Shown in pieces: positions 22,598 to 35,200 of a stretch of 64,000 bases of DNA. The DNA is taken from assembly GCF_024362695.1 (NCBI RefSeq), contig NC_065407.1, positions 12,090,001 through 12,154,000 on the forward strand, in the 5' to 3' direction. Position 1 is the stretch's first letter; each line of letters opens with the position of its first letter. Source of the DNA: Pectinophora gossypiella. Taxonomy: Eukaryota; Arthropoda; Insecta; Lepidoptera; Gelechiidae. The notes beneath the pieces are model-generated. The model was given only the letters and a program-made list of their open reading frames with translations, searched no databases and had not been told where the DNA came from. A program made the position numbers and the translations under genes.

Positions 22598-25500
22598 AAG
22601 AGAAAACAATCCTAATTATGCTAAACATACGTAAATAAGATATAATTAAATTAAGAAAAACCCTTTAAGAATATGAACTTTCCAGATAGGATTTTTACTA
22701 TTGTAAATTCAAAATGTGAACCAGTAGGTATCGATCCCCCAAACAGTCAGAGAGCCAAAAGCAAATTAAAACTGTAATAGACTTTCTTTCGTGCATGTAA
22801 GTTTATTATGTAGCGGAAAATTTAATCGCGCGCTTTGTTTGGCGTCCGTGAGATGAATAAACCATCTACAGTTTTCGTCGTACAGATCATCCGTTTCACT
22901 CTTTCATTAGGAACTTTCGTATGTTCTTCTCTGTCTAAAAAATAAAGTGCCGCGCCGGACCTGTATTCAATACAGTCCCCCCTCAATTTCCAGAGCAGCC
23001 GTATTTGACAGGGTGAAAAGAGTACAATGAATGTCACGACGAATCACATGCGTAACTTTTTTTACGTTATAATAATAAAGATTTTATTGTATTACCTGTC
23101 CAAACTTTTAAGCATTTATAAATTGACTAGCTGTTACTCGCGACTTCGTTCGCTTATAAGTTTCATACAAACTTTTGCCACCCCTTTTACCCCCTTAGGG
23201 GTTGAATTTTGCAAAATCCCGTCTTAATAAGCACGTCCCAAAACGAACTCCCATGCAAATTTTGAGTCATATCACTTGTAGTTTCTAAGTATTTCGCGAT
23301 GAGTGGCTCAGTCACTGATCCAACACTTTTTTACACAATAGATTACCTAATAATTATTATATTGTTGCTTGCTACCTTAAGAGAACAACATGCAACCGAT
23401 TTACAGTCACTCTTGATACGATGAATCATAATTGGTGAGGTGAGGCGATAAGTGGTCTTCTTCTATCATGTGGTGTCAGGGTTACTATTGAGCCGCCAAA
23501 GGCCCCTAACATGGCTCATGTAATGACTACTTACTTACATCAGTAACCGGGACCAACGGCTTAACGTGCCTTCCGAAGCACGGAGCATCTTACTTTCGGA
23601 CAATCTGGTGATCAACCAGTAATGTCCTAACCAAACTAGGACTAATTTTTGTAATATGTCCCACCGGGAATCGAACCCGAATAACTGCTTAACCATATCC
23701 ATCATATTAAAAATGACTCTACATTTGACCTCTAGTCTGACATCTGAAGAAGTTCTCTGAGCTTTGTATGAATTCGCTCCCAGCTCCAACCCAGCACAGA
23801 AGCCCGGTAATACGATCTACAATATCCAATAGTGACGTCAAGTCACGACAAAACCCCAGCGTTCTGATGTACCTACATAAGATTTTGTTTTGTATACGAC
23901 GCGTGTGTATATTTATTTATTTAATTTTTATTGGAAGACCAACAGCTAACGATATATAACAATAGTTAATCATAAAAAACAAACAGCCATTTACAAGTCC
24001 TCACCAGTAGACACAACTAAAAAAATGCTATAAAGAACTCTTACAAAATAGATACACAAGAAATAATAATAATGTAATTAATATTGTAGAACATAACGCA
24101 AAAGGTTATTGATTTATTCAACGAAGAAACTCTGATTTAAAAGACGCCTTGCCGCAGTGCAACTAGTATTAAAAAGATCAATGTCTAGATCACCTGCCAG
24201 TCTGTTGAAATTCCTACTCGCAGGCCACATAATAATAAATGTTATGAATAAAGCTTACCTATGATTGCACTGTTGGCAAGCGAAGCACTCGAGGTGGTAG
24301 ACGTTGCTGCGTGCGCGCATCACCATCTCGAACGCGGGGATAACCTTGTTGCAAGCAGCGCAGTAGCCCGTATTCCCGAATAACCTGAACAAAATGGTAC
24401 TGTTCTGAGAAAAGTAGGTAAGTAAGGTAGGTGTGGTGATACCATAGAATAAGGAATAATAAGAAAGAACGAAAGAAAGAAACATTTATTGCTCCCGAAC
24501 ACCAAAGACACAGGTTGACAGGTACACTACGTGTGATACTTAAATATCAACCAATGGAGTCATGACTTCTTACTTTTATCTTTTTTTTGAATTCATAATA
24601 ATCAAGAGGAGTACATCAAAAAAAATAGTTATAAGAAATGATAACATCGAACATAGAATAATAAAGACCTGCCGCCACAGCTTGTAGCTTATATATCGAC
24701 GCGATAAATTATCGAATAAAATTGCTTTAATCAATGATATAGCTAATAACGCGTCGCGCGCGATATGTGGACAGCATAGACCTACTGGAAGAGGCGTACA
24801 ACTTACCTCAAGTAGTCGCGCTTGCAAAGGATGAGGTTGGCGCGGGTGTAGAGGGTGTGCCCGACCTCCCCGAGGCGGCAATCGCAGCAGCCACACTTGA
24901 GGCAGTCCTCATGCCACAGCTGGTCTAGAGCCTTCAGCAGGTAGCGCTCCGTTATCACCTTACTGCAGCCCGCGCAAATCTACAAAAAGTAATTATTGTC
25001 AGATTATAAATCTCGTAACTAAACTTCCTTATATATTTTGCATTACAGGATTACAGCGCACCAGAGCGTAGCGAAGGACAATAATAATTGTCAGAATAAG
25101 TAGGGACCTATTACATAAAACTTACAATTAAATTACAACGACGATTTGTTTTTCATTGCGTAACTAATATAAAGCTGTACTATTTCTAATCATCATCATC
25201 ATCATTAGGCCTTGTACATCTTGTCAGATGACTATAAAAAAAATCATCTATCTCTTATCACACAATCAGCAATGCACATCGAATTGTCGTTGTAATTTAC
25301 AAATGTAAGTTTAATGAAATAGACCCCAGTAAGTACATTATCTTGGTATATCTGTTTCGCACTGGGCTATATTCTATCTTTCTATCGTGCTATTATTGGC
25401 ACCACGCTAGAGCACAAATAGTACAAAACACACTTGTTTTTCTCATATCCAAAAACAACTAATACACCAGAAGAAATAGTTTTGAAGCTACTTTGTGTGG

Positions 25501-26116
25501 AAGTAACAACTTAATGATCAAGGTTTTGCACTACGGCGACACGGCTCACCGCCTATCACGTTGGTCTAACAGAAAGCTCGGTGAGGTGTGGCTACTCAGT
25601 TCATCGTGCGATGGATGTACCTCTGATTACTCTTATGTTATGTTCTAATGTTATTTCAAAACAAACACGCAGTTCAGTTTAATCGCAGTGTTAATAGTTT
25701 TAGGAATACTGTTCCGAAGGCCTAGACAAAATGAGCTTAAGTTGTTAGTTTTACACTACTTTATCGCTTTGAAGGTATATTGATTTATTAAAGAATCACT
25801 TACAGCTATGCACATTATAACATTTAGTTAGGACACAATTAAACAAAGTAAAACAGTACTTATGTGTAAGCCAATTACAAGTGAACACAACATTCATCAT
25901 AAAAAAAACAACTACTAGTCTGTAAAAACAATGTAAGTACATCTGAAGGGTGAAATGTTGTACCTGTGGCTGCTGCGGCGGCTGCGCATTGGCGTTGTTG
26001 TTCGGCTGCGCGGGCGCGGACACCGGCGATGTGCGCTCCTTCGCCACCTCCATCGCGAGCATCTGTACACGCGTCGGGCTGCCGCCGCTTGCTTGCTGCG
26101 GCGTGCGCCTCTCGCA
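19116..26116 (-). CDS. Bx: LIM-only transcriptional cofactor, LMO/Beadex type
   Basis: The coding exons in transcript order are 26116-25964, 24979-24807, 24384-24259, 19779-19629 and 19253-19116. All junctions are GT-AG, with phases 0, 2, 2 and 0. From the first ATG of the first exon (26062) the product is 228 residues; the frame is also open upstream to the acceptor. LIM1 (about 35-88) has C-x2-C-x17-H-x2-C-x2-C-x2-C-x19-C-x2-D. LIM2 (about 99-152) has the same zinc ligands. The stretches [12 protein letters not shown] and [10 protein letters not shown] are diagnostic of the LMO1/LMO3/Beadex family, whose members bridge Chip/LDB1 and compete with LIM-homeodomain proteins in the nucleus. No homeodomain follows, as expected for an LMO. 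The C-terminus is a low-complexity Pro/Ser/Asn tail. The 5' UTR exon lies upstream and is not established. Confidence 0.93.
19629..19779 (-). CDS. Bx: Beadex/LMO exon 4 (second half of LIM domain 2)
   Basis: A TTGTTCCAG|G acceptor completes the Arg codon and gives [20 protein letters not shown], the last zinc ligands of LIM2. A Pro/His-rich linker follows, up to the CACCG|GTAAGA donor in phase 0. A 4.5-kb intron separates this exon from exon 3. Confidence 0.95.
20460..20590. other. C-rich/CpG-rich intronic tract
   Basis: CCGCCGCCGCCGCCC, a run of eight C and CTCCTCCCCCCGCGCCGCG make the - strand (the sense strand of LMO) strongly G-rich. The open frames across it are low-complexity artefacts. 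Confidence 0.5.
22547..22594. repeat. (CT)n microsatellite
   Basis: About 22 uninterrupted CT dinucleotides lie in the large LMO intron. Confidence 0.95.
23120..23340 (+). repeat. Interspersed repeat with CCCCTTAGGGG motif
   Basis: TTACTCGCGACTTCGTTCGC, then CCCCCTTAGGGGTTGAATTT, CCATGCAAATTTTGAG and GATGAGTGGCTCAGTCACTG occur in the order of the copy at 43280-43470. The family is abundant in Lepidoptera; its class is not certain. Confidence 0.6.
23458..23700 (-). mobile_element. SINE-A, truncated, in LMO intron
   Basis: The tail (CTTCTATCATGTGG), body (TTGAGCCGCCAAAGGCCCCT) and B-box region (CCACCGGGAATCGAACCCGA) are present. The A-box end is lost after 23690. It is antisense on the + strand and thus sense to LMO transcription. 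Confidence 0.7.
24259..24384 (-). CDS. Bx: Beadex/LMO exon 3 (first half of LIM domain 2)
   Basis: The exon runs from a TTGTTCAG|G acceptor to a CATAG|GTAAGC donor. Split Arg codons (AG|G) occur at both ends. It carries the first zinc module (YCAAC...VYHLEC) and FACQQC of LIM2. The open frame continues past the donor only as intron sequence. Confidence 0.95.
   Translation of the reverse strand, partial: VIREYGLLRCLQQGYPRVRDGDARTQQRLPPRVLRLPTVQS
24470..24545 (-). repeat. LINE-tail-like repeat
   Basis: (GAAA)n followed by AACATTTATTGCTCCCGAAC and GGTTGACAGGTACACTACG looks like a reverse retroposon end. It lies in the short intron between LMO exons 2 and 3. Confidence 0.3.
24807..24979 (-). 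CDS. Bx: Beadex/LMO exon 2 (LIM domain 1)
   Basis: The exon opens ICAGCSKVI after a TTTTTGTAG acceptor and ends YL-AG|GTAAGT in phase 2. All eight zinc ligands of LIM1 are present (Cys, Cys, His, Cys, Cys, Cys, Cys, Asp). The [20 protein letters not shown] core is the LMO-type LIM1. Confidence 0.95.
25190..25206. repeat. (ATC)n microsatellite
   Basis: ATCATCATCATCATCAT lies in the intron between LMO exons 1 and 2. Confidence 0.85.
25530..25740 (+). repeat. Compound interspersed repeat
   Basis: CGGCTCACCGCCTATCACGT, GAAAGCTCGGTGAGGTGT and GCGATGGATGTACCTCTGAT are shared, inverted, with 28255-28415. The following part (CAAACACGCAGTTCAGTTTA to AGGCCTAGACAAAATG) is shared with the interrupted copy at 53575-54108. 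The copy lies in the first LMO coding intron. Confidence 0.6.
25964..26116 (-). CDS. Bx: Beadex/LMO first coding exon
   Basis: The acceptor TTTGTTACAG|TGCGAG shows that another exon lies upstream. The 51 open codons end at CCACAG|GTACAA in phase 0. Candidate starts are ATG at 26062-26060 (MLAMEVAKE...) and ATG at 26053-26051. The 18 codons before the first ATG may be leader or coding, depending on the unseen exon. The peptide after the start is Pro/Gln/Asn-rich, typical of LMO N-termini. Confidence 0.8.
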
Positions 26117-28254
26117 CTGTAACAAATAAACATTTAAAGTTATTTTGGGCCGATACCATTTACTTTAAGATTTGCTGTCGACACGAGAAGATGAAGAAGG
26201 TCATTTTTATTTATATATGCTATATTATCACAGTTACCTACAGTTTCTTTCACCTTAAGATTGTCTGGAAGAAATTCAGCACATGCCTCCGAAACCACAT
26301 TTTAATAGCTTATTTCTTGCTTTTTGACACGCGTACTACCAAAGGCATTATGGGGCTTGTTACCCGATGTAAATGAGTAATAGTTGTAAGGACCAAAATT
26401 GCACAATAATGTGTAATGTCAAATATGTATATTTTTTAAATATTTCATACAAAATTGCCTCCCTTCCACTACATCACTCTCCCTGTCTGATCTCTCCTGG
26501 AAACTAAAGATACTCACTAAATAAGCATCCTCCATCTTAAACCACATCTTCCAAAAAAATATTTCCGAAAGAAACAATGGTGCTTAAACGATGAACAAAT
26601 TGTTTCGGCAAATATTATTTCAAGAACAAATTGAGGAAATAGAAATGAAAATTGCATTTCTGTTTTTAGCAAGTTAACGACCTTATGTCACAGTAATTGA
26701 CTCAGAACAGTACAGCACGACAAGTCATAGAGGCCGTTTTATGTTACAGCATAAAACCCACTACCATGAAATTTAATGCCTGTAATATTTCTCGAAAAAA
26801 TTAGCACAACTACTCAAGCGGTTAATGAGAACGTGAAACTCGATTCGGCGTTTCCGAACAATTATGTGCCTTAAAATATCGAATAAATTGTAAATAAAAA
26901 ACTTGATAATTGAGATCGTTGAGGTGAAAAAGCCAAAGCCAAGTCTGACTGTAGAGTCATGGTTCATTAAGAGTCTAAACGGGAGCGTTTTCAATTATAT
27001 TTGGTGAGCGTAGACCAGCCGCGGTGTTTGTAAAGCGATTGGGCGCGCCCTCCAGCCCGACCTTTCAGTCCACATTTTTTACAAAGAAACTTGTTTTCTG
27101 GTAGAACGGAACTGTGTATTAAGAACCAACAGTGCCTGAAACAATCGGGCATTGTGCGCCGTGACGAATGGCCCGTCTCTCATTTTTGTGTGTTTTGGAG
27201 TGTGCGTCCGATCGCCGCTCGTAAATAATGGGACACGGATATTGACCGGAAGCATGCACTGCACACTGTACCCTAAATTGTGTCAATGATTGTTGAATAA
27301 ACAAAGGAAACTAATCGACAATTTGTACTCCACTTTCTTAAACAACCTTCCTTCGCTCTAATTATGTATGTTGAGGTTGTCGTTATTGCGCCTTTTAATT
27401 TCTCTTTGTGCGTTTAATCTGTGCATGTGAGTTTGTAATACCTTGAAAGCTAATGAATGCAGGTAGCTTTCAGCTAAGAGAAATGGTAGCAGCTCATTTA
27501 TAACCCATTACGTGTTTATACATAAAAACTCACATCAAGGCTCGTGTTTCAGAGCACCGGCTGCATGAAACTGCTAATTAGCGGTGAAACGCTTGAATGA
27601 GTGAAAATAAATCACTGCAATGCTACCCTTTTCACTAATTACAAGGGTAATTAATTTCTCTCATAAACGTAGTGAAAAGAAACTTATTGCCACAAGAAAC
27701 TACATCAATTAGACGAGTGTATAATTTTGTACTCCCGCAGACAATAAAATCTGTGGAGTTCTTAAGCAAATTAAAGAAACGCGTAATTAGGATTTAAAAA
27801 AGTTGGAAATGCGGAGACCACACGAGATTGCGTGTTATAAAAGATACAATGTAAATTACTTCCCCTGTGGCCATGTGTTCTGACTGCTGTGTCCCAGCGA
27901 TGTACTCGCCTAAAGTTTCCATTCTTTGAATATTGTACCAAATAAATTGCAAGTCAAATATCTTTATTCGTAATGCAACACGTTCCTAATATAACAACTA
28001 GAACATACCTGTCTATCAACACAATATGCATCCGATCCACTAGATTAATAAAATTGAAAATCGTAATTTGGAAATTGATCCATTAAGTTCGGTGACAGAT
28101 TGCTATAATGCTCCCGTTGGAATACTAACGCCGGATTTTTATCAAAGTTCGAGTGAAGAGAACACTTGAACACCACGGTACATGCTTCACACCGAAAGTT
28201 TCCAGGTTTTTATGTTTTCACAGTTAATATATAACAACAGCAACATAACATAAG
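26117..28254. other. Unique sequence upstream of the first LMO coding exon
   Basis: No gene or known repeat is seen. Open frames here are short and overlapping. It is probably intron if the leader exon lies farther upstream. Confidence 0.4.
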
Positions 28255-28415
28255 CTCAGGACTATTTCCCAATTTGGGTAGTTAGAGGTGCATCCATCGC
28301 AAAGTGAACTAAGCGTACACCTCAGCGAGCTTTCCATTAGACCAACGTGATAGGTGGTGAGCCGTATCGCCGTCTGCATTGGTCGAGCCAACTGTGAAAC
28401 TGTACTGCACTTAAT
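28255..28415 (-). repeat. Interspersed repeat (inverted copy of 25530-25650)
   Basis: GAGGTGCATCCATCGCAAAG, CACCTCAGCGAGCTTTCC and ACGTGATAGGTGGTGAGCCG are the reverse of the other copy. Confidence 0.6.
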
Positions 28416-28892
28416 TCATTTGCATTTAAAGACGAACAAGAATGGGAAAATTCAGATCTGCTTGTAACGCTTCAATGGAACCGCTAGATAGAATACAAGA
28501 CGTAGGTAAATAGGGTAACGGTTCTATGTAAAAATAAAGTGACCAGAAAGCACGAACAAATAATTTCGCATTCGACAGCGACAAATCTGTCTCTATAGTA
28601 AAGTAATAAAGATCCGTTAGGTAACTATCGGACCGGATTAATATCGGTACCTTTCGAAGGCAATAGGGCGGTACGGCACGTTCGCACTTTCGGACGTTTT
28701 TACGTTTTTTTCCAAGCGACAGTGAGGCGAGCCTTCGTGAATAATTACCGATCGGTGACAACTACACGCCGCGGTACTCGGAAAACAACTGGAACACAGG
28801 GCCGGATTTATTTGGGGCGCCATTTAAGTCAGTGATCTCGAAAAACGCAGCTCTTTGAGGATATATTCTGAGATACTCCAATTTGCCCTCTC

Positions 28893-28970
28893 GGCACGGC
28901 TACCGCGTCATGCGCGGTGCGAATTATATCGAGGGCTTCGACCATTCGACGTCTATCTACGTAGATATCA
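28893..28970. repeat. Truncated relative of the 296-464 MITE
   Basis: GCGCGGTGCGAATTATATCG followed by AGGGCTTCGACCA and CTATCTACGTAGAT matches the left half and centre of that element. The right arm is missing. Confidence 0.6.
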
Positions 28971-29533
28971 TTCGCTGCGTTCAATGTTAGTATTCGTGAA
29001 AGAGTTATAGTTATGAATGTTGTGAAGGCTCGCTAGTATGGGCGCAAAACCCAAGTGGCCTGAGTCCGTCGCTGTGTAAACAAACCGTAGCGAATGCAAC
29101 CAACCGAGATTAGACGCAGTGGAAGCAAAAAAACTCACGCCTTCCATTAGCCTGACTTTCGAAATGTCAATACGCACGAATTAGGATTTAACGAATGTCG
29201 CTCACGGACTGATCGTGAACTATGCAGAGGGAAGGGTTTAGTGCTGCCAAAATACGATACTTACCCGTTAAAAATAGCTTGATTAGACTGACAGCGGGAC
29301 TTAAAACTAGTACAGCCTAATGCAAAGGAGGCATAGGTGTTAGCGATTGCGTAAATCTGACCGTATTTAAAAAAAATCGTGTGACGTTGGCTCCATGCCG
29401 CGGTTTTTTTCCGCGAAGGGGGGTTACAGAGTTGACGTTATGGCGGAATGGCGTAATGGAGAAAAAAATGAGATAATTATTACAAGAATGCTCATCAGAG
29501 ATTATTGTATTAACGAGAGTATTAGAGTACACA

Positions 29534-29740
29534 TACTCCTAGCATTATCCCGTTTTTTCACAAGGTCCGCTTACCTAACCTGAAGATTTGACAGGTCCGG
29601 TTTTTTACAGAAGCGACTGCCTGTCTGACCTTCCAACCCGCGAAGGGAAAACCAGCCCAATACAGATTAGGGAAAATGCATTTCTTCACCGTTGTTCACG
29701 TAATAATCATTTATGAAAGTACTAGAGTGACTTAGATAAT
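29534..29740 (-). mobile_element. SINE-B fragment with internal deletion
   Basis: AAGGTCCGCTTACCTAACCT, ACAGAAGCGACTGCCTGTCT and AAAACCAGCCCAATACAG match SINE-B at 38537-38870. About 30 bases after CAATACAGATTAGG are missing, and the tRNA head is absent. Confidence 0.65.
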
Positions 29741-29769
29741 GTAATAAAATATTTTATAATTGGGGGCTT

Positions 29770-32700
29770 TTTCTTTCATAGATATCTGGGGAGTTGCAGA
29801 CGTTTTACAAAAGCGACACTGATAAAAATGAGATTGACTTGATTGACGGTTTGAGATTGACGATTGATTAAGATGACATGTCAATCCCATATGTTTATCA
29901 TTGTCATTTTCGTTAACGTTTGCAAGTTGGCTAAGAACCCAAGATAATGTATTTTCTGGACTGTCATCCTAATCATGCGAAGAAAATTAGTACCATTCTT
30001 TAGAACTGAAATTGTAAGTAAGTATAAAACATAAGAATTCTTATTTACTATATTTATTTATATTTAAGTACATTATAATACCAATTATTTTTATTACAAA
30101 ATAATATCAATATAATTATATAATATTAACAATTAATTAACTTAGGTTATTGGAAGTATGTTACTAGTTTATTAAGTATACTTTTACAAATCATAATAGA
30201 AATAAAGGATTTGTAAGTGGGAAAAGGTTGTGTAATGGTTACACACATAGCTACACCTATACCTACGCTGTACCTACGAACAAATACTGGTTGGGTTTGG
30301 TAAAGTATATTATGACTTATAATGTCATAAAATTACCTTATAGCAAATAACTGTGATACTAGAAACAGGAAACGTTTATTTGCTTTTACCGATTGGGGAA
30401 ATTGATACCCTCAACGTATAAAAGCGAGGCAAGTAAACTAGCCAAAAGTGGGAATATTGCTTGTTACACGGTGTAGTGTAGTGTGTGACTCCGGTAAATG
30501 GAAGGATACCCGGTAACCCAGGCCGGTGGACGATGGACGCGGCCCCCGGGACCAGCCGGCCACGGCCTGCCCACGTTAATCATTAACACAGCCACAAGCC
30601 GAGACCAATTACCTCGTATGCGGACTCCAAATTAGAAACTATTTTCGCCCATTAGTGACCAACTTCATAATCAATTACACGTTAAAATTTCACAGAGCTG
30701 TTTCGGGAGCACCGCGTTTGGATAATCGGAGTTTGTGGTCCCACGGCGAGCTATTACGTCGCTGCAACTGCCATAAACGTTTTTGTTGCTCGAATTTTAA
30801 TGTTTCGAATGGACACAAAAAAGGTAGACTGCATACGTGCAATATGACAATTAAAACAAATAATTCACTAGCGTACATAAAAATGTCATAAAAGACTTAT
30901 CTAATTATCTCTTTATGGAAGAGAATAGACAAAACAAATTAAATCTTGGTAACACGAGGCAACAGTAATAGGATTGAGTGCACTCTGCTAATCATAATTC
31001 ATCAGCGAGATTAAAGAATAAGCGGCGAGACAAGGGGGGCTCCCTCCAGCCTCCAGTGAGGCGCGCGGGCGAGACAATATGATTGCACACCTGCGGAAAC
31101 ACCGCTAAAGTAACGAGACGAGAAGCTAAATAATTCAAACAACTACCGCCCGCGACGGACTAAACGATGCTCCACATACGCCGCTCTTAATAGCACCTAA
31201 CGTGCGGAACAACCCATAATTGCTAAGAGCCTAATTTTGATTTATACACATAATTAACCGCGCATAATGCGACTTACGGGTGACGTGATACAAATCTTAA
31301 TTGTTATGAAGTTACAATTATTATCGTTAATTAAAACAAAATTTATGATTAGAGGAGCTAGCACCGTTAAACTTTTTTTTGTACATTAACACTCGACATA
31401 CCTAGCAATTAAACTTACGCAAAATGACAAAGCACCTCACAGTCTTTAAAAAAATAAATCAGCATTTCGGAAGCCTAAAAACGGCGTACAAAAAAATCTT
31501 GCATTTTTATTTGAAGTAGAGCCAACTTCTCGACGCGCGTACACCGGCACTTATTTAGCAGATTGCTTTCCTTTAAGTTGTTCTTTAATCTAGCGATGGG
31601 CAAGCTTCACACTCTCTCATCTCATCGCGCCTCTACTAATGTCGGCTACAAAGGATTGCTTTCTCAACAACCCCGGATGACAACATTTGAAGCGACAGTT
31701 TTAATTGCCGATTCAACGTTTGTTTACTCTACTCACCATTATTGAGTTAATTAAAAATGTGTGAAATACTTAAAATTTACTTTCCTCATTTTACTCGTAA
31801 AGTCACGGCAAATCCACGCAGTATCCGAGTATAATGGAAGGCGCTGCTAATTTGGGCGCAAATGTCACTAGCATTATCATTATCAGTCGTTCTCGGCGAA
31901 CGGAAACCGCGAGCTCGCGCGAAATTTCGTTAATACCATCCCATATTGGATTACTGGCGGCACCCGCCCGCCGCAATAATATAACGAAATTCAAACATTA
32001 ATAGGCTCAAACACAATCACGGATGGCCGCATAATCGAGTTAGCTGCTATTCGGTTAAACCCCTATCGCGTAATCTGCTCCATTGTCTGACAGTCGTTGT
32101 GCTGATCATGAGGGCCGATTATTGTGGCAATTTCACGTTTATTGTTTTCAGGTGTCTCTTGTCACGGACTCCTGAAGGAGCCGCACAATGCCCGCCCCTT
32201 ATCGCCCGTATCACCCACACCCGGGAGCAAAATGTTACTCTGAACGATTATGGCACGTCGACCGCAATCAACAGCTTATTATTACGCCAACACAATTTCA
32301 TAATTTATTGAACGAAACTTCTAATAAGATAGATGTAAGATGCCAATACTCTGTCCAACTAATCGCAGAATAACAAACAAAGCGCGGTAGCAGATCATAA
32401 ACAAAGTCCAACGGAAACAGAAGTAAGTGATACGTCGGGGAAGTTAAAAGTTTCGCCTTGCAGTTAGATGCAAGTGAAGGAACAAATAAGTAGATAGAAG
32501 CAGTGTCAAAACTGCCAAAAACAAAACTATAAAGTTTGCTTTATAACGGGTAGATATCGCTTTATCTATTTGAGATGTCCAACTCAATTTGGATCGAAAA
32601 ACTCGACTTTTATAACTTGCACGAGTTCCGAATACGATACCTAATCTTCTCCCGTATATATTCGTGTCTTCATTTATATTGCCTTCTAATTGGTCTTGGC

Positions 32701-34880
32701 TATTTTGGATGACGTCTGTCCAAGGTATCCGTTTTAAAATTCCCTTCTAATTAACGCAATGGGTCGTTTTAATTAAAACTGGAAAGTAGTAGCGCGTAGT
32801 AATTAGTTAAACATGCATTGACATTTCATTAAAAGTTGACTCTAATTGCTTTGGCCAAGTACAGTTTTAAATTAATCATTCGTCGTATGAGTCAACTTAC
32901 TTAGTATCGACGTCAAATAAAATCCAATAACTTTTTTATGATTAGTAAAAGATACGACGCTTGTTAACATGATGCGAGTGTAACGATAAAGATGTAATAT
33001 TACCTATAGCAGAATTCGCTGATGTTTTATTACATTATAAAACAAACGTCTCGTATTAATTATGAGACACGATGCAGTCCCTATCGATCGTAAAGAATCT
33101 TTGATAGCAGTTGTAAAATGTTCCAAATCGTTGTCGTGATAATTTATGAAGCGTGTTTATGGACGAATTTATAGTGCATATCTGTCTGTCATGGCCTAAC
33201 GTGCATTATTCCGCTACGACATAACGAATCGTTTATAGCCACACAAATATATTTACAAAGATTTAAAAATAATCACGGAGATTTTGCCAAGCAAGTGTAA
33301 AGGCGAATTAGTAACCGGCTCGCGACGAAAGGCAAAGTGAATTAAAGGAACATGGAGCCTATTACGTGAAGTGAGTTATAAAATAAAGCCGCGGCGAGTA
33401 ACTTCATACATTACAAGCCGATAACCAGACGAGACTTCTGAGACACAAACCAGTCCCTTTTAGTGAAATTGAAAACTTTTTCTGTTACTCATACCACCAC
33501 CGCGACACCGCTCCTTTTAAATCAATTGCCTTTTATAATTAACTTACTCCGTTATTGGAGTGCACTCGCTCGTTGGCTCAATTAAAATTCAATCGAGATG
33601 TAAATCTATCTATTAAAGAACAAGTTTTTGTGGTGGTTTAATCAAATAAATTGTAACAGAGATACGAGTAGGTAGCACTCGATACATTACGTCGACCCAT
33701 AATTGCATCGATGATTACCCTATCAACTTGCTTCGCGATAATATTATGGTCTCTATTTCGCAATAGTTATAAACGGTAGTCGGAAATTGTTTGTAGGATT
33801 TTGTGATTAAACTAACTAGGAAACAAATTGTAAGAAGCGGGGTGAATTGGAGTGGTTCTGTAATAGAATATTATTAGCCGAGTGGCAGGGGGTGTTCCCA
33901 CAATCATGTGTCAATTCTGACATTATGCAGTCGCCCTCTAATGCAATGAACATCCCGCCGCCTATAGGGAGCGCCTTTTACCTAATTCTTATTAAACATT
34001 TATTGGATTAAACAATAGCTATTGGGAGGTATCGGAGTCCATGTTTTATTTATGACCTTTTACACGATTGCTATTTCCTATTATGATATTAAGCAATCTG
34101 ATAATTGTTTGGAATGAAACTATGCTGTGGCCGAGTAAATAACAGACTACTTATGTACGTACTTATACTTCTTCGATGGACTACCTTGTAGGTGCAGTCT
34201 TAATTTTTTAGTCTGGAGCTATTAAAAGATCCACTTTTCTACTTATTTCAGTAACAAACTGTAGGCAGACATGGTTCATACTTTAGAGAATGGAATAATA
34301 GAGTTGATGTTAGTCAAAAATAGAATGCAATTTTGTAAGAAGGCGGGTAGCCTGTGGGCTAGACGATACCGGCCACTCAGACGTTCGATTTCAGAAATAG
34401 TTTAATCAGAGTTATGCGACCCATTAATTAAATTACGTTTGCCCTGGGCTCGGCTATAAGAAAATTGCTTTTATTTGTGGGGAGTCATTCAATTATACAT
34501 TCATTCATTTGCGGCCCATCGAGTGGCGTCCATTACATTTAATTATAATTTAGAAAGCCTCTTTAATAATTACCCGGCGCTTATTTTGTTAAGTGCGGCA
34601 TTACTCGCCGCTAGTTACGTGGCCCTACGAAAGCTGGGGCCATAAAAAATAATGATGTGTGAATGGAAATGTAGTTTAAAACATTATTTATATTAATAAA
34701 TTCCTACGCACAAACCGTGAAGACAACAATAGTTTAAGAAACTATTAAGACTGAAATTAGTTTTATGACGCCCTAATAATGTGAACAACGCGTGAGGATC
34801 AAACGAGCGGCAAAGTATACCGAAGTAAGGGACTACTCACTACGGATTATAGTCCTGAAGCCAATCATCTCATAATAATT
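29770..34880. other. Repeat-poor 5-kb tract upstream of LMO
   Basis: No mobile element or gene is recognised over 5.1 kb, in contrast to its flanks. TAATTA-type homeodomain core sites are frequent and there are several GC-rich islands (30480-30560, 31020-31180). It could be conserved regulatory DNA; only comparison would show this. Confidence 0.35.
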
Positions 34881-34903
34881 GTCACTTTTCTCTAACGTGT
34901 AGT

Positions 34904-35200
34904 TCTTCTATCGTGTGGGTTGTGAGGTGAATTACCAACTTCATCAACCCTGGTTATTATTGAGCCGCCAAAGACCCCTGATATGGCTCATGTAACGACT
35001 ACTTACTTACATGAGTAAGTAGTAACCGGGACCAGCGACTTAACGTGCCTTCCGAAGCACGGATCATTTTACTTTTTGGACAATCGTGATCAGCCTGTAA
35101 TGTCCTAACCAATCTAGGGTCACAAAGTGATTTTTGTGATATGTCCCCACCGGGTTTCGAACCCGGGACCATTCTGCTTGGCGTTGAGCCGGATATTGTA
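34904..35200 (-). mobile_element. SINE-A, nearly complete
   Basis: It runs from TTCTTCTATCGTGTGGGTTG to the B box (CCACCGGGTTTCGAACCCGG) and GGCGTTGAGCC. The very 5' end of the tRNA head is diverged. No clear target-site duplication is seen. Confidence 0.75.

Larger units (their letters stand above)
19780..24258 (-). other. Large intron of Beadex/LMO
   Basis: The 4.5-kb intron splits LIM domain 2. It contains a C-rich tract (20460-20590), a CpG-rich block (21440-21610), a (CT)n run, a common interspersed repeat (23120-23340) and a truncated SINE-A. The rest is unique AT-rich sequence that may hold enhancers. Confidence 0.6.

Noticed and set aside
25875..26159. Alternative frames over the first LMO exon
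   Set aside because: They are shadows of the GC-rich exon. The chosen frame joins in phase to LIM1; the others do not.
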